Position numbers and translations under genes: made by a program
Shown here: in pieces, positions 24,183-32,875 of the stretch
Numbering within the stretch: the first letter of the stretch is position 1
Layout of the letters: every line of letters starts with the position of its first letter
From: Bacteroidales bacterium
GTDB taxonomy: Bacteria > Bacteroidota > Bacteroidia > Bacteroidales > F082
Direction of reading: 5' to 3'
Assembly (NCBI GenBank): GCA_016285355.1
Contig: JAEEQP010000030.1
Location: 1-42,716 of the forward strand
Length of the DNA: 42,716 nucleotides
Notes under the pieces: generated by a model
The model's database searches: none
The model's input: the letters and a program-made list of their open reading frames with translations, nothing else
What the model was told of the DNA's origin: nothing

Positions 24183-25868
24183 TCATTCTTCATAAAGAAG
24201 CACCCCCGACACCATCCAATGGCTAAATGACTCGCCTTCGTCTTTGCCTTGCGGGATGGCGACACGTAGCGTGTGCTTGCCTGGCTTCAAGCCGTTGAGG
24301 TCGAAGTAGACAGGATTGGTAGCCGTGCCTGGACACCAGCCCGAACGTGAGTAATCGGAAGAGGAGAGGCCGTTCCAGAAGTTGCCCGAAACGGGATTTT
24401 GGTCGCGGAAGGTAGCGCAATCGCAACGCCAGGGTGTATGGGTGAACATTTTCACACCATCGATGAAAATGGTGTTTTCCTTAGGGTTGAATTCGTCACC
24501 GTTGTCCCAGCCGCCGTGGCCTGTGCTGATATAACGGAGCCTTACGTTTTTGGTGCTGTCGGGGATTTCAAACTCCACTTCAAGGCTATCGGTGGCAAAG
24601 AGTCGACCGTAATTCTGCCCGCTCATCTCCATGACGTTGCAAGTATTGAACAGCGGCACGGAATGTTCTTTCAATGGCTTGTTGCTCCATTTGTTTTCTC
24701 CGGGATAGGCGAGAAGGTCTAAAGAAATCTTGTGCCCGCCCTTATCATAGTTGCCGATGAAGGCTCCAATGAGCACATCGCCGCGCAGACGGTCACGCAA
24801 CTCACTGACTTCCATCTTGTAATAATTCTCATCTGCCCATTCCAGACCGTCAATCTGCACGCGGTCGTTGAAATGACCCGCACCAAATGAGGTGAAGAAA
24901 CGCACTAATTCCACAGGCGGCAGATAGTTTTTTTCCGCTTTGATGCCTTGGTATTCCTTGCCGTCTTTGCCCACAAACAAAGGCAAGATCTCCAGGCCTT
25001 GCGTCAAACCGTCGTGGAAACTCATGGCCTTCTCGGTCGGGATGACGAAGACAGAAGCCGTGCGGTCGTAAGCATCGCCGTTGCTACGTTGACGGATTTC
25101 AGCAAAGATTTGGTAATGGGCCGGAAGTTCAGGTAGTTTCATCCGCTTGACAATCAGGGTACCGTGACTGAAATGGAGGGTCGTGTCGAAAGGAATGGCG
25201 CCCGAAACAGGCTCATAATTTGCAAAGTGAATCTGCTCGTCTTCGAAAACAGGGATGCGCAACACAAGTTTATCCTTGCGCAGTTGACTCAGCTCACGAG
25301 AGGATTTGTGTTGGCCTTTGTTGTCGGGAATCAGGTCGAGAAGCGCGTATTTCTGGTCTTTCACTTTCTCTAAATCGGTGATGTAGGAGCCGTTTCTCAT
25401 GCAACGCACCATCACGCCTTTCAGCCGGCCTAAGCCAGGCATGGGTGTGGCCTCGAAGCCAAGGCTTTCCGTCATCCATACTTCGATGGTGTTGGAGTTG
25501 ATGCTGGTCGTGTATTTTGTGCAGTCGTAGCCCAACAGTTTTTCCTTGCCTTCCTTGTTGAAAACCACCTCGTTATCGGTCAATGAATAGGAACTGTAGA
25601 ACTTACCGTCGCTATAATCCAAAATGAAGTAGACGGAGTCATGGACATAGTCGACGTAGGTGTTGCTTTGGGCATAGCCAGGGATAGGGTCGGAGAGTTT
25701 TTTCTCTTCGGTGCGGATTTTCAGGCATTTCGCGTTTTCAATGACTTGAATGGTGGTTGTGTCTTGTTCCGCGACGCCTTTGGCATAACTTTGATAGGTA
25801 AGGATGTGTTGGCTATATGCCGTTCCCGCCCACAGCAAAAAGACTAAGTAAATAAGAGACCGTTTCAT
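24183..25868 (-). CDS. Secreted PNGase F-like glycoprotein amidase with N-terminal GLPGLI-like domain
   Basis: 561 residues. Signal peptide 1-19 (AYS-QH). Residues about 20-200 resemble the GLPGLI domain (LLGYDCTKYTTS, IEVWMTESLGFEATPMPGLG). The C-terminal 350 residues match the two beta-sandwich halves of PNGase F, which frees N-glycans from proteins: GDAYDRTASVFV with D268 at the place of the catalytic Asp60, HGGWDNGDEF near the catalytic Glu region, and SRSGWCPGTATNPVYFDL matching the conserved GWCPG block. Inferred role: deglycosylation of host or dietary glycoproteins outside the cell. Monocistronic behind an AT-rich leader. Confidence 0.87.
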   Translation of the reverse strand: MKRSLIYLVFLLWAGTAYSQHILTYQSYAKGVAEQDTTTIQVIENAKCLKIRTEEKKLSDPIPGYAQSNTYVDYVHDSVYFILDYSDGKFYSSYSLTDNEVVFNKEGKEKLLGYDCTKYTTSINSNTIEVWMTESLGFEATPMPGLGRLKGVMVRCMRNGSYITDLEKVKDQKYALLDLIPDNKGQHKSSRELSQLRKDKLVLRIPVFEDEQIHFANYEPVSGAIPFDTTLHFSHGTLIVKRMKLPELPAHYQIFAEIRQRSNGDAYDRTASVFVIPTEKAMSFHDGLTQGLEILPLFVGKDGKEYQGIKAEKNYLPPVELVRFFTSFGAGHFNDRVQIDGLEWADENYYKMEVSELRDRLRGDVLIGAFIGNYDKGGHKISLDLLAYPGENKWSNKPLKEHSVPLFNTCNVMEMSGQNYGRLFATDSLEVEFEIPDSTKNVRLRYISTGHGGWDNGDEFNPKENTIFIDGVKMFTHTPWRCDCATFRDQNPVSGNFWNGLSSSDYSRSGWCPGTATNPVYFDLNGLKPGKHTLRVAIPQGKDEGESFSHWMVSGVLLYEE

Positions 25869-25927
25869 ATCTTGTTGAATTTTAAATCTTTAAATTTTGA
25901 ATTTTTAAATCTTAAATCTTAAATCGG

Positions 25928-25945
25928 CCCTTCGACAAGCTCAGG
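25928..25945 (+). repeat. Dispersed repeat core
   Basis: CCCTTCGACAAGCTCAGG, same core as the insertion inside murB; it lies between the PNGase-like and chromate transporter genes next to a run of TTAAATCTT-like repeats (25878-25922). Confidence 0.7.
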
Positions 25946-25953
25946 TACCTTAA

Positions 25954-26493
25954 CTAATATGCGAAGAACCCCACTACACCAGACAGCACTATGAGTAGAA
26001 TCGGGTTGGCTTTAAAGAAATACGAAGCTACAAAAGCCAATACGCAGATGATGACGCTGATGTTGTATTGTCCGCGACCGAAGTCGGGGAAGTTCTGGAG
26101 GTTCATCATGGAGAGACCAGCGGCGAAAATGAGTCCGGCGATGGCAGGCTTTAAGCCTTTTAAGGTGTTATCCATCAGGGCGTTGTTTTTCTTACTCATA
26201 AATAGCTTCAGGATGAGATACACCATGACGACGGAAGGCAGACATAGAGCAAACGAGGCTAACAATGATCCGCCGAATCCTGCCGTAGTGTAGCCAACGT
26301 AGGTCGCCAAATTGATGGAGATAGGCCCAGGGGTCATTTGTGAGATGGCCACCATGTCGGCAAATTCGGTGGTCGTCATCCAAGCGTAATGCTCCACGAC
26401 CTCATGCTGGATGAGCGAAAGCATGGCATAGCCACCACCGAAGCCTAAGACACCGATTTTGATGAAAACCCAAATCAGTTGCAGGTAAATCAT
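25954..26493 (-). CDS. Chromate transporter, second half-size subunit
   Basis: 179 residues with about five membrane helices. CHR-domain motifs: KIGVLGFGGGYAMLSLIQHE and QMTPGPISINLATYVGY. Short-chain CHR proteins act as heterodimers of two half-size subunits; this one overlaps its partner by four bases. Native substrate may be chromate or another oxyanion. Confidence 0.9.
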   Translation of the reverse strand: MIYLQLIWVFIKIGVLGFGGGYAMLSLIQHEVVEHYAWMTTTEFADMVAISQMTPGPISINLATYVGYTTAGFGGSLLASFALCLPSVVMVYLILKLFMSKKNNALMDNTLKGLKPAIAGLIFAAGLSMMNLQNFPDFGRGQYNISVIICVLAFVASYFFKANPILLIVLSGVVGFFAY

Positions 26494-27167
26494 GGCTTGA
26501 CCTCCTTCCTTTCCTGACGTGGGACAGGGGACTTAGGACTTATGACCGTCCTCCGTTTTTCGCCCTCCGCCTTTCGTCCTCCGTCTTCCGTCTTTCGTCC
26601 TCTGTCTTCCGTCTCCTGTCCTTTAGTCTCGCATCTTTGAATAATAAGTGCGTAGATAAGACTCCCCGCAATGGCGGCAAGGATGACGTAGGCGGGTGAA
26701 ATCTTGCACCACCAAATCAGAAACACCGTGGTGATGGGGATGATGGCCGTCTTCCAAGTCACCTTGGCCGATTTGATCATGCGCAGGGAAGGGGCGAGGA
26801 TGAGGGCCACCACGCAGGGACGGATGCCCTTGAAGATGCGTTCCACCACAGGTTGGTCGCGGAACTCGCGGAAGACCGTGGCCAACAGCAAAATGATGGT
26901 GATGGAAGGAATGATGGCTCCAAGCATGGCAGCAAAAGCGCCTTTTGTGCCTGCCACGCGATGCCCGACATACAAGGCCGTATTGACCGCAAACACACCC
27001 GGAAGCGACTGCACCACAGCAATCATGTCCCAAAACTCGTCATTGGGGATCCACTTCTTCTGGTCGACGACGGCCTTCTCCACCATCGAGAGCATGGCAT
27101 AGCCGCCACCAAGGGTGAAAGCCCCGATTTTGAAGAAGGTCAGGAACAGTTGCAGTGGTTTTTTCAT
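26490..27167 (-). CDS. Chromate transporter, first half-size subunit, with repeat-derived tail
   Basis: 225 residues. CHR motifs: KIGAFTLGGGYAMLSMVEKA, VQSLPGVFAVNTALYVGHRV. Residues 1-175 are the transporter part; the last about 45 are hydrophilic and repetitive (ETEDRGRKTEDGGRK...), coded by a CCTCCGTCTTCCGTC-like minisatellite at about 26530-26640. This tail is absent from normal CHR proteins. The first half-size subunit of the pair; the ATG lies five bases after the -7 box. Confidence 0.9.
   Translation of the reverse strand: MKKPLQLFLTFFKIGAFTLGGGYAMLSMVEKAVVDQKKWIPNDEFWDMIAVVQSLPGVFAVNTALYVGHRVAGTKGAFAAMLGAIIPSITIILLLATVFREFRDQPVVERIFKGIRPCVVALILAPSLRMIKSAKVTWKTAIIPITTVFLIWWCKISPAYVILAAIAGSLIYALIIQRCETKGQETEDRGRKTEDGGRKAEGEKRRTVISPKSPVPRQERKEVKP
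26530..26640. repeat. Minisatellite-like CTTCCGTC/CCTCCGTC array in the transporter tail
   Basis: Short irregular units (CCTCCG, TCTTCCGT, CTTTCGTCC) repeat over about 110 bp and form the 3' end of the chrA-like gene. Confidence 0.7.
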
Positions 27168-27171
27168 GGCG

Positions 27172-27219
27172 CAAAAATACGGGTTTTTCGTTCATTGATT
27201 GAAAAATACCTTATCTTTG
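27172..27219. promoter_or_regulatory. Divergent promoters (chromate transporter and YbjQ)
   Basis: Minus TATTTTTG (27172-27179) ends five bases before the chromate transporter ATG; plus TATCTTTG (27212-27219) drives the gene at 27248. Confidence 0.65.
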
Positions 27220-27247
27220 CGGGCAGTTTAATAAAATATGTGACATT

Positions 27248-27568
27248 ATGATACTAACAACTACACCGACCGTTGAAGGTCACACCATCACAGAATACAA
27301 GGGTGTTGTATTCGGAGAAGTGATTTCTGGAGTGAATTTTATTAAGGATATTAAGGCCAGTCTTCGCGATATTGTTGGCGGACGTTCCAGCTCATACGAG
27401 GGAGAGCTAATCAATGCTCGTACCCAAGCTTTGAGAGAATTGGAAGAACGAGCTCGACAAATGAATGCCGATGCCGTGGTAGGCATAGATTTGGATTACG
27501 AAGTGTTAGGACAAGGCGGCTCGATGTTGATGGTCTCGGCTTCGGGTACTGCTGTAAAATTGGCATAG
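27248..27568 (+). CDS. YbjQ / UPF0145 family protein
   Basis: 106 residues, full family length. Conserved blocks: [40 protein letters not shown] and SASGTAVKL. Forms pentameric rings in known structures; often called heavy-metal-binding but its function is not established. Own promoter. Confidence 0.93.
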   Translation: MILTTTPTVEGHTITEYKGVVFGEVISGVNFIKDIKASLRDIVGGRSSSYEGELINARTQALRELEERARQMNADAVVGIDLDYEVLGQGGSMLMVSASGTAVKLA

Positions 27569-27629
27569 AAATCATAAAGAAATTTCCAAGGCTATTGCCA
27601 TAAAAGATGATTCTATAAATCAATAGTTT

Positions 27630-29042
27630 ATGTTATTATTAGATACTACAGTAATGACCTTTGACCAGCCTCAAGCTTGGCAATGGTTGGTGCAATTCTG
27701 CATCTTAGCGACGGCCCTGCTTTTGGGTAACGTGCTGAGAACCAAGATTCCGTTTTTGAACAAGAGCCTGTTGCCCTCGGCTTTGTTGGGCGGCTTGCTG
27801 CTGCTTATCTTCAAGGCATTCCCTATCTGCGGCCATATTATCAACAAGCCGATGATGGAAATCGTGACCTATCACGCTTTGGGTTTGGGTTTTGTGGCTT
27901 TGGCATTGAAGAACAACAAGATAGAATCGAAGTCCACGCCGATGAAGGTGATAGAGACAGGTGCCTTGACGGCCTCCACTTACGTCATCCAAGGCATTGT
28001 GGGTTTGATTGTTTCCATTTTGTTTTTCTATTTTGGTAAAAAACTGTTTTATGCAGCGGGTTTGTTATTGCCCATGGGCTACGGCCAGGGACCGGGACAG
28101 GCCTTGAACTTCGGCAAGATTTTCACAGGCTGGGCCACACAGCAGGGCATTGACTTCCCTGGTGCAGACTTCGGCCTCTCCATCGCTGCCACAGGCTTCA
28201 TCGTAGGTAGCGTGGTGGGTGTGATTTATATGAACATCCTGCGCCGGAAAGGCATCCTTTCAAGAAAGAAAATCACTCAGGCTCAGATGAATACCTTGGA
28301 GGACTATGAGAGCAAAGGCGAAATCCCCGATGCTGAGTCTATCGACAAGCTTTCGGTGCAGATTTGCATGGTGCTGTTCGTCTATTTCCTCGTCTATCTG
28401 TTCACGAACTGGATTCAAAACATGGAATTAGGCAATTTCGGCACCAATACACTGAAACCTATGCTTTGGGGCTTCAACTTTCTGATAGGCACGCTGTTCG
28501 GCATCCTCTTCAAGTGGTTGTTGGGTCGTTTCAAGAAGGCCAAATTGATGAGCCGCGAGTACATCAACAACTATATGCTGAACCGTATCAGCGGCTTCTG
28601 CTTCGACATTATGATTGTGGCGGGCACGGCGGCCATCAATTTCAATGAGTTCGGCAAGTTTGTGTTGCCCTTCATCATCATTGTCACCTTGGGTGCCATC
28701 GTCACCTTTATCTATGTATTGATTATCTCCAAACACCTGTATCCCAATTACAAATATGAAGGCTTCTTCTCCATGTTCGGCATGTTGACAGGCACGGCTT
28801 CCAATGGCATGATTCTGCTCCGTGAGATTGACCCGAAGTTTGAGACACCTGCCGCCAACAACCTCGTTTTGCAGACCCTTTCGGCTATCGTGTTAGGCTT
28901 CCCTGTGTTGCTCTTGGTGGGTTATGCCCCGCAAAGCTTGAAAGCCACTTGGATTACTTTGGGCATCTTGATTGTCTTCTGGGCTGCCTTGACTGTGTTT
29001 ATGCTACGGACGAAGATTTTCAAACGAGATAAGAAAGAATGA
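27630..29042 (+). CDS. Sodium/glutamate symporter-like membrane transporter (ESS/GltS-type)
   Basis: 470 residues with about 11-12 membrane helices. LLLPMGYGQGPGQALNFG corresponds to the GHG-containing first repeat, and MFGMLTGTASNGMILLREID to the second, matching the inverted-repeat fold of the ESS family. N-terminal residues 1-8 before MTFDQPQ may be surplus (alternative start 27654). Substrate inferred as glutamate or similar dicarboxylate; not certain. Confidence 0.82.
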   Translation: MLLLDTTVMTFDQPQAWQWLVQFCILATALLLGNVLRTKIPFLNKSLLPSALLGGLLLLIFKAFPICGHIINKPMMEIVTYHALGLGFVALALKNNKIESKSTPMKVIETGALTASTYVIQGIVGLIVSILFFYFGKKLFYAAGLLLPMGYGQGPGQALNFGKIFTGWATQQGIDFPGADFGLSIAATGFIVGSVVGVIYMNILRRKGILSRKKITQAQMNTLEDYESKGEIPDAESIDKLSVQICMVLFVYFLVYLFTNWIQNMELGNFGTNTLKPMLWGFNFLIGTLFGILFKWLLGRFKKAKLMSREYINNYMLNRISGFCFDIMIVAGTAAINFNEFGKFVLPFIIIVTLGAIVTFIYVLIISKHLYPNYKYEGFFSMFGMLTGTASNGMILLREIDPKFETPAANNLVLQTLSAIVLGFPVLLLVGYAPQSLKATWITLGILIVFWAALTVFMLRTKIFKRDKKE

Positions 29043-29046
29043 CAAT

Positions 29047-29080
29047 AAAAAAAGCTCCGAGTAATCGGAGCTTTTTTTAT
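29047..29080. terminator. Bidirectional terminator between symporter and M48 peptidase genes
   Basis: AGCTCCGA-GTAA-TCGGAGCT flanked by A run and T run; it serves the two convergent genes. Confidence 0.9.
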
Positions 29081-29094
29081 TGATTTCCAAAGAT

Positions 29095-30009
29095 TTAGTT
29101 CTTTCCTCCAACGTTGATGGTTTTAGTTCCACCATTACCTGTTGAACCATTGTTGTTGTTGTTGGTGACAGGTTTGACGGTCTTAGGTTTGGTCGAAGTC
29201 GGTTTTGCCGTGCCTCCTGTCGTTCCGCTCGTGTTCATCTTGTAACCCGCCGCCTCGCATAACTCTTTGATATGGGCAGCACGTTTATAGGTGTCGGGGT
29301 GGGTGGAGAGCAGTTCCTGCAACCTGCTTTGTTGGCTGGTCTGGCCACTCAGTTGAATCAACACGTTGAGGGCGTGATACATGGCGTAAGGGTCTACACC
29401 GTTTTGGACGCAGAACTGGAAAGCGGTCTCGTCGGCTTGGGTCTCCTGACGGCGCGAGTAGGCATTGCTGGCTAACTCCTGACCAAGGTCACCGAGGAAG
29501 CCTGTCGAGAGTGCTCCAGCAGTGGTGTTGACTGCGGCAATGCCATAGCGGGCGGCCACCACGAGATATGCGGCACGGTAGGCGTCGCGCACATCTTTAT
29601 TAATAAGGTGTCCCAACTCGTGCCCGATGACGGCAAATACCTGGTCGTCGTTCATGGCATCCATTAGGCCGGTGTAAACACGCACACTGCCGTCACCGCT
29701 GGCGAAAGCGTTCACTGTGCTGGATTGATAGACCTTGTAATTGAGGTTCAGGTCGCTGATGTTGTGGAACTTGGCCATAATGCGGTCGAGGCGTTGCGTG
29801 TACTCGTTACTCGCTGGAAGGATGGTGTTTTGTCCGTCGGTCTCAACCATGTATTGACTGCACAACTGTTTGACTTGCGCGTCGCTAATCGTCAAGGCTT
29901 GCAAGGCCGCGGCACCTGCATTGGCGGCTGCATTTTGGTCGACTACTTTTAAAGAGGTGCAGCTCGCCATGGAAATGACCACTGCACAAATTAATGCTAA
30001 CTTCTTCAT
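29095..30009 (-). CDS. M48-family zinc metalloprotease lipoprotein
   Basis: 304 residues from ATG 30009 (MKKLALICAVVISMASC, lipobox Cys17); the frame extends to 30069 but crosses the promoter. Zinc motif VIGHELGHLINKD (HExxH), with the third ligand in RRQETQADETAF. The C-terminus is a disordered Thr/Lys/Asn/Gly-rich tail. BepA/LoiP-like enzymes of this family act in outer-membrane quality control in the periplasm; same role is plausible here. Confidence 0.93.
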   Translation of the reverse strand: MKKLALICAVVISMASCTSLKVVDQNAAANAGAAALQALTISDAQVKQLCSQYMVETDGQNTILPASNEYTQRLDRIMAKFHNISDLNLNYKVYQSSTVNAFASGDGSVRVYTGLMDAMNDDQVFAVIGHELGHLINKDVRDAYRAAYLVVAARYGIAAVNTTAGALSTGFLGDLGQELASNAYSRRQETQADETAFQFCVQNGVDPYAMYHALNVLIQLSGQTSQQSRLQELLSTHPDTYKRAAHIKELCEAAGYKMNTSGTTGGTAKPTSTKPKTVKPVTNNNNNGSTGNGGTKTINVGGKN

Positions 30010-30047
30010 ATTGATTGAGTTTTGAATGATTCGGTTGAATGTCTCCG

Positions 30048-30127
30048 CAAAAATAGTGCATTCGAGCAAATTTTTTTCAAAAAAAGTACATTTTTTTCTT
30101 GCATGTTTCGGAATTAATGTATTTTTG
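30048..30127. promoter_or_regulatory. Divergent promoters (M48 peptidase and SPFH operon)
   Basis: Minus TATTTTTG at 30048-30055 for the peptidase; plus TATTTTTG at 30120-30127 for the SPFH gene. Confidence 0.65.
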
Positions 30128-30159
30128 CAGCATCAAAATAATATCAAAATAATATCATT

Positions 30160-31101
30160 ATGGAAACAAAAGAGTTTGAATTTAAAGGTCTCGCGATGAA
30201 CGGATTCGTCGCATTATTCATTGAAATCGCCATCGTGGCATTAAGTATTTGGGGCATAGTGTCCTTCGGCAATGGACAGATTGGCTCGCCGATTATCTCC
30301 ATCATCGGGATTCTGCTGGCCTGCATCCTTCCTATTGGCTTCCGCAAATTAGAGCCCAACGAGGCTATGGTGATGCTGTTCTTCGGCAAGTACAAAGGCA
30401 CCTTCACCAAGACTGGCTTCTACTGGGTCAACTTCCTGATGACCTCCAAAAAGGTCTCGCTGCGTGCCCGCAATCTCAACCCCGACAACATCAAAGTGAA
30501 CGACAAGACCGGCAACCCGATTATGATTGGCCAGATTCTGGTGTGGAAACTGAAAGACACCTACAAGGCCATGTTCGAAATCGACTCGCAGACCATGGCG
30601 GGTGGCGGCTCGGGCACGGCTCCTGTGACGGTCAGCAACCGCATGAGGGCTTTCGAGAGCTTCATTCAGGTGCAGAGCGATGCCGCCTTGCGCGAAGTGG
30701 CTGGAATGTACGCTTACGATGAGAATGAAGCCGAAAAAGACGAGCTAACGCTTCGTGCTGGCGGTAAGGAAATCAACGACGTGCTTTTGGCCAAATTGAA
30801 TGAGCGCCTTACCATGTCGGGTCTGGAAGTGCTTGAGGCTCGTATCAACTACCTTGCTTATTCGCCTGAGATTGCTGCGGTTATGTTGCGTCGTCAGCAG
30901 GCTGCTGCCATCATCTCGGCTCGCGAAAAGATTGTGGAAGGCGCGGTCTCGATGGTCAAGATGGCTTTGGACAAGCTGAAGGACGAAGGCGTGGTCGAAC
31001 TCGACGAGGAACGCAAGGCCGCCATGGTGAGCAACTTGATGGTGGTGCTCTGCGCCGACGAGTCGGCACAGCCAGTGGTTAATACTGGTAGTTTATACTA
31101 A
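30160..31101 (+). CDS. SPFH/band 7 domain membrane protein
   Basis: 313 residues. Two N-terminal membrane helices (about 13-36 and 42-60), then the SPFH domain (LEPNEAMVMLFFGKYKGTFT, VSLRARNLNPDNIKVNDKTG) and a helical region ending RQQAAAIISAREKIVEGAVS. SPFH proteins form large cages or microdomains that scaffold proteases and envelope proteins. First gene of a likely operon with small membrane proteins and a ribbon-helix-helix protein; an inverted repeat lies before the next gene. Confidence 0.93.
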   Translation: METKEFEFKGLAMNGFVALFIEIAIVALSIWGIVSFGNGQIGSPIISIIGILLACILPIGFRKLEPNEAMVMLFFGKYKGTFTKTGFYWVNFLMTSKKVSLRARNLNPDNIKVNDKTGNPIMIGQILVWKLKDTYKAMFEIDSQTMAGGGSGTAPVTVSNRMRAFESFIQVQSDAALREVAGMYAYDENEAEKDELTLRAGGKEINDVLLAKLNERLTMSGLEVLEARINYLAYSPEIAAVMLRRQQAAAIISAREKIVEGAVSMVKMALDKLKDEGVVELDEERKAAMVSNLMVVLCADESAQPVVNTGSLY

Positions 31102-31117
31102 AACGACTGCCGCTTCG

Positions 31118-31197
31118 CGTCATTGCGAGCGAAGCGAAGCAATCCAGACAATCAGTCTAAATCATAGATTGCTTCGTCGTTCCTCCTCGCAATGACG
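31118..31197. repeat. Dispersed inverted repeat, copy 2
   Basis: CGTCATTGCGAGCGAAGCG ... CCTCGCAATGACG, arms near reverse complements with a central spacer; same family as 2585-2660. It sits between the SPFH gene and the next operon gene, where it could stabilise or attenuate the transcript. Confidence 0.85.
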
Positions 31198-31245
31198 CAA
31201 AGCGAAGCAAAAGAAAAATGAACAAACAACAAAGACAGTAATAAA

Positions 31246-31653
31246 ATGGACACCGAATCAATAGTAATAATCATCGCGGGCATTGCCTCCATTGCTATGG
31301 CGATTTTCGGAAAGTTCCGCCCCGACATCGTCTATAAAGGGATGGCGTATAAGATTGGCAACAGGGAACTTACGATTCCTGAAAAACAACGTTGGGGATT
31401 TGTTGTGTTTTTACTCTTTGGCATTATGTTGCTCTTGTTGACAGTGGTGTTAAGCATTCCACAATGGCAAGTTTACCAGAAGGAAATCCTCTTTTCGATT
31501 ATCATGGTGATGACCGTCGTGATGCTGCTGCTGTTTTGGAAAATGGTGCTGAGCCAGAATGAGAGGTACAAGATCAGTTTAGTCATCGTGCTGTTGCTCT
31601 CTGTATCTTTGCTGGCTGTTGCGGCCTATTTTTGGTATGTTGCATTGAGTTAA
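31246..31653 (+). CDS. Small four-TM membrane protein, unknown
   Basis: 135 residues with about four hydrophobic segments (about 5-22, 46-67, 81-98, 106-130) and short loops. No known family recognised. Two bases separate its stop from the next ATG, so it belongs to the SPFH operon. Confidence 0.72.
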   Translation: MDTESIVIIIAGIASIAMAIFGKFRPDIVYKGMAYKIGNRELTIPEKQRWGFVVFLLFGIMLLLLTVVLSIPQWQVYQKEILFSIIMVMTVVMLLLFWKMVLSQNERYKISLVIVLLLSVSLLAVAAYFWYVALS

Positions 31654-31655
31654 TT

Positions 31656-32372
31656 ATGGCTGGTTTAATCGTATATATTATTTTTGGTTTGATTCCCATC
31701 TTTAAAGCCTTTCAAGTCAGGCGGGATCCGATGAAGAGTCGGAACTTGCGGAAAATGAAAGCGTTGCAACCTGATGCCGAATTGCCCCCAGGAATACAAA
31801 AGTTTTATTTCGTCAACTATTTGATTACTGGAATCTTGTGGATGCTGACAGGCGTAATCGGCTGGCTTTTTGGGATGAACCCCACATACATAATGCTTGC
31901 CTTGTCCATTATTGCAGGTTTTGCTCTCTTTATAGCAAAATGGCGGATCATGGGCGCTGTCCCGAAATGGCCTTTGGTTGTGTCGGCCTTGGCGGTCGTA
32001 TTGTTGGTTGTACTTCTCTATTGGGAGTATAAAGGAAGCGAAGTGATAGCGCTTGACGAAACGCTCTCCATCAGAGGTGACTATGGCACTGAAATGTCCT
32101 ATCAAGCCATTGATTCGGTGCTGGTTGTCAATTCGCTGCCCAACATCAAGTATTGTGAAAACGGCTATAGCATTTTAGGCTATAAGAAAGGCAGGTTTCG
32201 TCTAAAGGACGGAACCGACGCCAGATTCTACCTATTGGGCAAAAAGGCACCCTATCTGAAGATGTACACGAAATTCGGCCTCATCCTCGTTAATCGGAAA
32301 ACGCCGGAGGAGACTGGGCAACTGATAGAAGAACTGAAAGAAAAAATCGGAAATAAAATGGTCAACTTGTAG
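31656..32372 (+). CDS. Membrane protein with C-terminal PH-like domain
   Basis: 238 residues from ATG 31656; a longer frame to 31632 would overlap the previous gene. Membrane helices about 2-15, 50-72, 77-92, 100-120. The second (YFVNYLITGILWMLTGVIGW) is clearly homologous to the protein at 32412. Residues about 125-238 look like a bacterial PH-like beta domain with a terminal helix (MSYQAIDSVLVVNSLP ... RFRLKDGTDARFYLL). Function unknown. Confidence 0.74.
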   Translation: MAGLIVYIIFGLIPIFKAFQVRRDPMKSRNLRKMKALQPDAELPPGIQKFYFVNYLITGILWMLTGVIGWLFGMNPTYIMLALSIIAGFALFIAKWRIMGAVPKWPLVVSALAVVLLVVLLYWEYKGSEVIALDETLSIRGDYGTEMSYQAIDSVLVVNSLPNIKYCENGYSILGYKKGRFRLKDGTDARFYLLGKKAPYLKMYTKFGLILVNRKTPEETGQLIEELKEKIGNKMVNL

Positions 32373-32411
32373 AGATGCAATGCTTTGCGTCTCCACGTAA
32401 AATCAAAAAAA

Positions 32412-32843
32412 ATGAGTGGTCTAATTAGCATAGTAATAGGTGTTTTTGCGATACTCTATGCGTTCAGCATTAGGTATTTTCCCGAAAAGACACGCATCAG
32501 GAAACCTTTCCGGCTCTTTTCGATTTGGAATCGGGAACCGTTTTCCAAGAAAGGATGGAAGTCCAAATATTATGAGGATTTGGTCGAAAACACTGAACTA
32601 CAGTGGCTTTATTTCATCAACTATCTCGTGACGGGAATTTTGTTCATCCTTTCAGGCGTGTTGGCCTATTTTCTTGGCGTCGATGCCACCACTTTCATGC
32701 TAATTGCGGGTGCCGTTTCGGTAGTCTTGTTTATGATTGGCCGCCAAAGGATTACAGGCGAAATCGAAGTTGGGAAGTGGGTGCTTGTGGCTGTGGTGAT
32801 TGTTTGCGTAATTGTTGCTTATTTCATAGATTTGAAACCATGA
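32412..32843 (+). CDS. Small membrane protein, paralogue lacking the PH-like domain
   Basis: 143 residues from ATG 32412 (MSGLISIVIGVF). About four TM helices. YFINYLVTGILFILSGVLAYF matches the 31656 protein closely; the PH-like tail is missing. Unknown function, same operon. Confidence 0.72.
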   Translation: MSGLISIVIGVFAILYAFSIRYFPEKTRIRKPFRLFSIWNREPFSKKGWKSKYYEDLVENTELQWLYFINYLVTGILFILSGVLAYFLGVDATTFMLIAGAVSVVLFMIGRQRITGEIEVGKWVLVAVVIVCVIVAYFIDLKP

Positions 32844-32875
32844 TTACGGAATTGTAATAAATAAAAAGTAAAACT

